64,000 nucleotides of DNA from Neolentinus lepideus HHB14362 ss-1 (lineage: Eukaryota; Basidiomycota; Agaricomycetes; Gloeophyllales; Gloeophyllaceae), in NCBI GenBank assembly GCA_001632425.1, contig KV425551.1, forward strand, positions 916,996 through 980,995, in the 5' to 3' direction. The position numbers and the translations under genes were made by a program. Under the pieces are notes generated by a model. It worked only from the letters and a program-made list of their open reading frames with translations, did not search any database and had not been told where the DNA came from. Of the stretch, positions 57,233-64,000 are shown one piece after another (position 1 is the stretch's first letter; each line of letters opens with the position of its first letter).

Positions 57233-58526
57233 ATGGCTCTCGAGACCCTCTCTGCTAATAAGTCCTTCGGGGGCGTCCTGACCAAGTACAAGTTCAAGGT
57301 GTGCATAGTGGAGAATTTGCTATACACCGCCGTCCAGACACCGAGACTATTTGCATTTAGTCTGCGGCGCTAGGAGGGCTTGACACCCAATTCAATCTTT
57401 TCCTTCCAGCAAACGCTTCCCAGGGAAAAGTACCTGTCCTCTTCTATCTCGCCGGCCTGACATGCACCGAAGATAACGGGTATGTCGACTTTCTCAGGTA
57501 TTGCTAGGAATGATACAAACGCGTCAACTACGCCAGCACCCAGAAGGGTGGTTTCCTTAGAGACGCCGCTGATGAGGGCATCTCCATCATATTCCCAGAT
57601 ACCTCCCCCCGTGGTGCCGGGATCGAGGGAGAGAATGACGATTGGGACTTCGGAACGGGTTAATACTGGTTCATAATCAAATTACTTTCACTATTCTGAC
57701 ATTCTGGGCAGGGGCTGGATTCTACCTGAATGCGACAAACCCCAAGTATGCAAAACATTACAACATGGCTACGCATATCACTATGGAGCTTCCGCAAGTT
57801 ATTGAGGCTGCCGGCATTCCAATCGTGAGTTTGTAAGGCCGAACCGTCGTTGTCGAGGCTAATCGCCGCGGGTTCGACACCTTCCAGGACTTCACACGAC
57901 AGTCCATTTTCGGACATTCAATGGGTGGACATGGTGCCCTAACCTTGTATCTGGCCGCTCTGTCAAACAATCCCAAGACTAAGCAATTCCGCTCAGCATC
58001 GGCATTTTCGCCCGTTGCCAACCCCACCAAGTGTCCATGGGGTCAAAAGGCTTTCAAGGGATACTTGCAAGGTGGCGTGGAAGAGGCAGTGTCAATCTAT
58101 GACGCCACGGAGATGATTTCTAAGATTAAGGATAACGTCCATATTTTGATCGATTATGTACGTGCCGAGCTATTTTGCTCCAGCAGGCCTGAAGAGCTCA
58201 CCGCTGCGTTGCAGGGCACCGGAGACAATTTCTACAAACAGGGTCAGCTGCTGCCGGAGAATTTCCTTAAAGCAGCCCGAGATGCCGGCCACGATGAGGT
58301 ACAAGTCCGTGTAAGACCGCAAGATGGATACGATCACAGCTACTATTTCGTAAGTAGTCTTCGCCTGCGATAATTCTTCCATGCCCGTCTTACCTGCCTG
58401 ACCCCCCCAGATCTCCACGTTTGGCCCCGACCATGTTCATTGTGAGTGCGCAGTATCCTGTATCTAACCCGTGGTAACCGTTCGTGAAAAACTTTTACAG
58501 TCAATGCAAACTTCCTCAAAGCGTGA
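57233..58526 (+). CDS. S-formylglutathione hydrolase (esterase D)
   Basis: A 293-residue cytosolic esterase that hydrolyses S-formylglutathione to formate and glutathione, the second step of glutathione-dependent formaldehyde detoxification. Eight exons: 57233-57298, 57361-57479, 57537-57658, 57712-57824, 57888-58157, 58215-58349, 58411-58441, 58501-58526. Markers: SANKSFGGVLTKYKFK, VPVLFYLAGLTCTEDNG, FPDTSPRGAGIEGE, the nucleophile GHSMGGHGALTLYL, ASAFSPVANPTKCPWG, the acid DYGTGDNFYKQGQLL-type segment, and the His in DGYDHSYYF. All catalytic residues are present. The last two exons are only 31 and 26 nt and finish HFNANFLKA. Confidence 0.93.
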
Positions 58527-58868
58527 TGTCAAATCAGCGGTGTGCGATAAGCAGGGTGGAATCAGCAGAAGTTCTGAGTGCTGTAAGTCAAAACGTAGTA
58601 GATGGAGATCTATAGGAGACAATAGGATTTTAATCAGAATGAGTTCAAGGGCGTTGTATTGCCATCATGCCACAGCGTAAGTGTGTTATTACACAGCATA
58701 TGAAATGAGGTACATTAAAATATCTTGAGCGGCACGGGTGTGTATAGTCCGAGGCCTGAGACGCAGGAACGAAGGGATGGCGCGAACCGCAGCCGAACAG
58801 AAGAGCACAGGATACCCAGCGGTACCGTCGAATGCGTCGATTGTGACGAAGCCGTGGACCAGGTAACC
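58527..58868. other. convergent 3' intergenic region
   Basis: Between the stops of the esterase and the FHA kinase. No coding or RNA feature is recognised. Confidence 0.3.
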
Positions 58869-61013
58869 TCAGGAGGGTGAAATCCGTGAGCGATAAGCAT
58901 TATCCAGGTGTTCCAAGTCGGAGCGGATCCAAGAACTTCGCATAGCCCCATAGACAGTGGCGCGTTGCTGATAATCGTAAATAAGGAGCCGAGACACAAG
59001 TGCTTGGGCTAAGGGAGACAGGCAAGATTAGGTTGAGGACAAGCGGAGAAGCAGATATAGTAGATGAATAACGACGTGCGTCGGGAGACTCATACCGTCG
59101 GGGATTGATTTCCATATCGACTTATCGTATTCTAAATCATAGTTGAGTATTCGCTCCTTGACAATCCTGTTGCGGTCGACCGAGGCCTGTGAAAACTGAG
59201 AAGGGTTTAGCGATCTGGAGCCTTCGTCTCCGTGCTGACGAGATGAGTTGTAGTCATGTGAACCGTAGTCGAAGGGATGACTTCCGCTACAGAACACGCA
59301 GCACAAATGCACGTTACCTCATCAATCTCTCACTCCGAAGGCGAAAGCAGGAAGGGACTCGCGTGAGCATGATATACAGAATTACTCCAGCACTCCAGCA
59401 GTCCGAAGGCATGCCGACATAGCCTCTATCCTTGTGTTCCAGAGCCAGAATAGCCTCCGGGGGTAAGTAACAGACCGTTCCACATGCGTTAAGCGTTTCT
59501 TGGTACGCTTTGGGGCGTGCAAGGCCGAAGTCAGCAATCAGGATCCTAGGGTAAGAACCAGGCATTTGGAGAAGGATATTCTCTGGCTGTCACGAAGCTA
59601 GAGCCAGCATCACAGCCTAGCATAACAGGCCAATTACCTTGAGATCTGAACATTTACAGTGTAAAGAAAGAATGGGTTAGCATTGACCTCGTCATCGATG
59701 GAGCTTGAGAAACCAACCTCGGTGACAGATCATTTTGTTATGGAGGTACGTCAATCCTCGCAGCAATTGATACATAATGTACTTGGCTTCGCCTTCGCAC
59801 AGGCGATGCTCTGTTTCTTTGCGGCTGACAATATATGCGAACAGGTCGCCACCTGTGCATAATTGTAGGAAAATATGCCTGTAACGCCACGCCACCGTCA
59901 GCGCATACTTCGAAATACTTGCCACCGTGCACGGACAGGAATTTCCCGTTTACTTCCACATTATATGCTCTGTTGATGTTGGGCTATATGATGCTAATTA
60001 AGATATATTCAGGATCGCGAGCTTCACATAACTCACATGATTCAGAGCTAACAGTATCCTAACTTCCTTCATTACACTGCGCAGCTCGTGTTCTTTTTTA
60101 GTCTTGATGATCTTGCACGCCACCTGTCTGTGGTTTGTTGGATCCAGGGCAAGATGGACGCTGGCAAAGCTGCCTTGACCCAAGCAATGAGAAGTTACCG
60201 TATATGCGCCTATTTGCTGCGAGACGATACGAGCTATGTTCCGGATGGAGACGACAGCACCTACCTTGTATGATGGTTGCTGCGGTGGCGTCGGATCGAA
60301 CAGGTTAGCTTTTTCAGGCTGCTGTTTCACGAGATGTATGCATGTAAATTCTTCGTCGCATAGCAGCTCGTCAAGTCCCTGCATTCACCAGCAATCAAAG
60401 AACTAACTTTGCGATGAAGGTATCTCCAAGACGTCGTCGTCCATGAGAATCACGGACGTTTTTCGGATTTTTTGACCATTCAAAACGACGCCATTGGTTG
60501 AGAGATCCTGTCGGGGCCGGTTATACGTCAGAAGAAAAAAATACAGCTTTCAGTGCACACCTGACATGACACAATCACGCCTCCATCACCTGAAGGAACG
60601 CTGACAGACCCGCCACGGCTGCGTAAGCTCGGTGATACAGCGCAGTAAGTGTGGTTACTTACGCATACACCTTGCAATGTATGCTAGAGACAACAATGTC
60701 GGAAAGCACGTAAGAGCTATGCATGCAGGTGGTGTATCAGACCACCACCATTTAGGGTAGCCAGACTCGCGTACCAAAGGGCCGGATTTCGACCAATTGT
60801 CACAGGTTTGTTCACACTCAGAGCGACGACTGTCCCCGTCATATAATATTGGCTCAAGTCAGACGCATGCAACTCACCTTCTCTACGACCGCATTTGTTG
60901 GTCGTGACCAGTTTGGCGCATATATCACCGGAGAGTCCATCACAATCCGCCGACCGGTGCCCGGACGATGCCCAAGTAGGAGGGGGAGCTCTGTCATGCG
61001 TTGCTGCAGGCAT
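58869..61013 (-). CDS. FHA-domain serine/threonine kinase, Chk2/Rad53/Mek1-like
   Basis: A 479-residue checkpoint-type kinase. Thirteen exons: 60878-61013, 60775-60829, 60663-60716, 60561-60600, 60408-60507, 60265-60350, 60037-60216, 59919-59983, 59718-59878, 59638-59645, 59363-59586, 59096-59286, 58869-59008. FHA domain (residues about 30-140): VTIGRNPALC, VVSSIHCKVYAVP, DLSTNGVVLNGQKI. Kinase: glycine loop LGQGSFASV, VACKII, LQLCTGGDLFAYI, catalytic HRDLKPEN, DFGLARP, CGTVCYLPPEA (PPE instead of APE), RATVYGAMRSSWI. The 8-nt exon 10 encodes the D-L-K core. Intron 11 appears to use a GC donor and intron 8 is only 40 nt. There is no N-terminal SQ/TQ cluster and one FHA, so DNA-damage (Cds1) and meiotic (Mek1) roles are both possible. 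Confidence 0.8.
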
Positions 61014-61212
61014 TTTGCCAGAGTCTCTAGGACTGTAAGGGAGCGAATCCGCTGATGGGAGAATGTCGTCCGAAGGAACGCTTCACGACAAGACCCGTGG
61101 ATGGAATTTATGGACGCGACCCGGTCACGTGAGGAGCAGGACGCTCCGCTGCGCGCATGTATCCATTACTCGAGACGTCGTACAAGGCATTACATTGAAG
61201 GTTTACAGTGTG

Positions 61213-63654
61213 CTAGTCATATCCCTTCCCGCTTCTCTGTTTAATCCTCTTGCTCTTCTTGTGATGCTTCTTGCCAGGACCTATTTCCCCGCCTGCGTTT
61301 GCAAGCACCGCCGCAATCCTAGCCCTGCGTCCATTAAGAGAAGTACCGTCGTCTGCCACAGAGTTCTGATGAGGGAACATTCGAGCGCGCGAAAATTCCT
61401 GACCATTCTTTCCCGAAACGAATGCTCGGGCAGAGAGACCTGAATTGGCCTGGAAGAACTCGTGGTCCAGATTCTCGGCCTTGAGACCTTCAACAGCAGT
61501 ACCTTGGCCGTCCGTTGGCCGTGCGGCGGGAACGAACGTATCCGCCTTTTTCGTAACCCTAGTTAGAGGTGCTTTCTTCTTCCCTGACATCCGCTTGAGT
61601 GCGAGCTCCCGCGTTTGTTGATTAAATTCATCTTCAGGCACGATCGGTGGAGGATGACAATACAACAACTTGGCATTCACGTAGTCTTTAAGGATGTATC
61701 GAGAAGCACGAGCCTCATCGGGATTACCTTGGCCTGAACGCATGAACCCTCTAGCAACTGTGGAGATGATAAGAAGGTAAGTGACGCGTTTTCAACTTCA
61801 ACAACGCAAATATGACTTACTCGCATAAGCTATAAGAAGGTCTTGTGCACTGACTTTCTCATGTCCGCCTGCACCTACGCCGCTTGACTTTATTGTCAAA
61901 CCATACGTGGCCTCCAAGACCTCCTTCGGAATCCGCTTCGCGACCAGTGTGACAGGACCCGTATACTCCCTCATCTGGTCAATCGGCAGCACTCCATCAC
62001 AGGTCAAGTCCGCCTTGGTTGTAGCAAATTGGGGGAAGACCAGACCAGGACAGTCACAAAGGGTCATGGTAGTAGATAGATTTATCGTTTGGAAGTGTTT
62101 GGTCTTGCCGGGCGTAGACGATACGCTAACCTTCTTCTCACCCAGTAAAGAGTTGATGGTACTGGACTTCCCAACATTCGGGTATCCAACTAAACCGACA
62201 ACTAATTTCGTCGGATGGTTACCGGAGGAATCCTGGAAAGCTGAATAGCAATCAATCCTTCTGTCTTGGATGGCTTGGGCCAAGAACTTACTTGTTAGGT
62301 CTGGAGCAGCTACCGTAAATAAGGCTTCAAGTTCCAATACACTAAGCACCTTCGCTCTCGGATCCTGGCCATCTGCCGTGTCCTCTTCGGCGGAAAAGTA
62401 CAGTTCGTGATCAGAAGACTCCTCGTCTAACAGAGGAGTCGCATCTTCAAACAATTCTTCAGTGTCGTCACTTTCTCCAACTTCATCACTGTCGGAATAC
62501 ACAGAATCGGCATTTTCGCTGAGAGCTGCTTCAAACGCTTCTTCTTTTTCATCCGTGGTCTGATTCTCAGCTCTAGCCAAAGCTTCTCTCTGGGCCTCTT
62601 GCACAGCAGTAGCGTTCGCTGCTGAGAAGAAAGCATACTGAACTCCCTGTTCATCGAAGTAGTCTGCCCAAAACCGCCTGGTCATCGTATGAATATGGGA
62701 TATACGGCTGAGTCACAACATGCTCACCTTTGCTTGGCAGTAAGCAGGTCGGCCTTGTTGATCAGCAACAGGTTCCGCCTCTTCCCCGTCCCAGTTCCTT
62801 GCTCTCCTTCAGTTCCTTCGACATCTTTGACGTACGACTCCAGATCTTCGCATCGGAAACGGAGCGGGTTGCGAGCATCAACGATTTGGACAACCAGATG
62901 CGAACGTTCGATTACACGCCATAGCTGACGCCAGACTTCAATATTCCGCTCGAAAGGTGTCAGGAGGAAATTATCCCGATCCTGTAAGCTGACGATAGAT
63001 GGAGTGAGATACTGTATAGAATGAGCTAGGGAGAATGCGTACTCAGCCAATCCTCTTCGCCACTCAAGGAAGGCGTCCTTCTCTTGTCTGTCGAGTTGCG
63101 CAGTAGACATGCTCTTCGCCCATGGTGGTCTTCGGGGTACCCTCAAACGCTGCTTATTTTCGCGGAACTTCTGCAGTGTCCTTTTCTCCTCCTCTTCCGA
63201 CAGTAGGAAGGGATTCTGACTCGTGCCGGCAGGAGTGCTGATAATTTTGATATTTCTACGTTCTGTAGAGACATGATCCCGCCTTGCATTCTCTAACACA
63301 ACTAGACTACTTACCTGCAGTGAAATCGGTTGCCGCCAGCTGTGCTGTATTCAGGAATTCGTCGAGATCATTCTCCTGGGTCACTGAGCGCAAACGGCTA
63401 GTTGTGTCGATATCTGTGGTGTACTGAGGGTCATACAGAAAAATTTGATGAATGCTATTCCACAGTATCCCGTGAAAGTCACCGAGTAAAGAACTCACAA
63501 GACCAGATTCCTGTGCGCGACGTGCATCCTGCGTCTTCCTGTTTATAATGGCTCTGCCGAGGCCACTCTGGTTGTGGCTCCGACCCTTCTGAGGCGCCTG
63601 CGGATCAAGAAGTGGTCAGAGATGAAGGATGCCATAGTTTAGGACACCTACCAT
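61213..63654 (-). CDS. LSG1: large-subunit GTPase 1 (Lsg1), 60S export/maturation factor
   Basis: A 698-residue circularly permuted GTPase of the YlqF/YawG family that releases Nmd3 from cytoplasmic pre-60S particles. Seven exons: 63652-63654 (ATG only), 63499-63597, 63315-63423, 62728-63262, 62292-62677, 61821-62240, 61213-61757. The G motifs come in permuted order: G4 LLINKADLL precedes G1 GYPNVGKSSTINSLL, then G3 DCPGLVFP. Flanking signatures are KGRSHNQSGLGRAIINRK, DARNPLRFRCEDLE and the C-terminal KDYVNAKLLYCHPPP followed by a Lys-rich tail (KKHHKKSKRIKQR). An acidic insert lies between G4 and G1, as usual. A CACGTG at 63757-63762 and a CTATATACG element at 63766-63772 lie about 105-120 bp upstream. 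Confidence 0.93.
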
Positions 63655-63918
63655 GAGAAGAGAAATACAACAGCTTACAAGTTAAGTACAATTGATGCCA
63701 AAGACCACAAATTGTGGCTGATGACATACTCGATCACCGATGGTAATAATACTTGGCACGTGGCGTATATAGAACATTCTTGGCTTTGAACTCTGCATGA
63801 CTTTTGTCAAGTCTATCAGCTACAAGTCCATCTCGTCTCTATACAGAGGGTATCTTCGGGAAATAAGACGTTTACCACATGAATACCTCAGGTGCGCATT
63901 ATCCATACCCAGCATGAT
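63655..63918. promoter_or_regulatory. LSG1 upstream region
   Basis: Contains an E-box CACGTG (63757-63762) and a TATA-like TATATAG (63766-63772) in promoter range of LSG1. No other feature is seen. Confidence 0.35.
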
Positions 63919-64000
63919 TCATTGCGCCAATCCTATGCCCAGGCTATTCTTCCGCCTCAAGGCTCGTGACGATGTTGAAGCCATCTCCTCGACACGAGGT
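63919..64000 (-). CDS. possible C-terminal end of an edge-cut gene
   Basis: A minus-strand frame enters from the right edge and ends with TGA at 63919-63921. It reads EEMASTSSRALRRKNSLGIG then LAQ, which looks like a basic protein tail. Only 26 codons are visible, so coding status is tentative and no family can be named. Confidence 0.3.
   Translation of the reverse strand, partial: PRVEEMASTSSRALRRKNSLGIGLAQ

Noticed and set aside
59287..59362. 31-nt GT-AG intron alternative in the FHA kinase
   Set aside because: Too short for typical spliceosomal introns, and it would insert 16 unconserved residues between IMLT and GSHPFD. The GC-AG model is preferred but not proven.

Overview
The window is nuclear DNA of a filamentous basidiomycete, most likely an Agaricomycete. 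The evidence is dense introns (mostly 45-65 nt), up to 18 exons in short genes, closely packed genes on both strands, several F-box genes, a T1-type secreted RNase, a short Cys-rich metallothionein and recognisable fungal orthologues throughout. I reconstructed exons by hand from splice signals, frame continuity and remembered family motifs. Every complete gene model listed with exons closes in frame. Bacterial ideas such as operons or ribosome binding sites do not apply.

Layout. 1-4 kb: two unrecognised minus-strand genes (one cut by the window edge) and a membrane nitrilase/Lnt-like acyltransferase. 4.7-14.6 kb: two paralogous AMP-forming acyl-CoA ligases (4-coumarate-CoA ligase-like), separated by MED7, a BCL7-like protein and a 54-residue metallothionein with a GATA-type upstream repeat. 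14.8-23 kb: mitochondrial ribosomal protein mS23, proteasome lid subunit RPN5, an F-box/LRR-type protein and replication initiation factor SLD2. 23.8-39 kb: a Pal1-like protein, a secreted T1 ribonuclease, splicing factor SF3A2, the large ribosome-biogenesis factor RRP5 and a kelch/coiled-coil Tea1-like polarity protein. 41-53 kb: a TGL2-like lipase, two tandem F-box paralogues, a membrane-anchored S33 hydrolase and a third, unrelated F-box protein. 53.3-56.4 kb: an intron-containing tRNA-Ala(CGC), a 0.7-kb element with terminal inverted repeats and a cytochrome P450. 57-64 kb: S-formylglutathione hydrolase, an FHA-domain kinase of the Chk2/Rad53/Mek1 type, the GTPase LSG1 and the edge of another gene.

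Most genes are conserved housekeeping functions (transcription, splicing, ribosome biogenesis, proteasome, replication). The accessory material is the ligase pair, the P450, the F-box cluster, the RNase and the inverted-repeat element. No single metabolic cluster is evident. The most notable signals are the non-autonomous TIR element beside the tRNA, coding exons that are only the start codon (metallothionein, LSG1), 8-nt microexons (SF3A2, FHA kinase), GC-AG introns, and ligase paralogues that differ in intron number and in the C-terminal peroxisomal signal.
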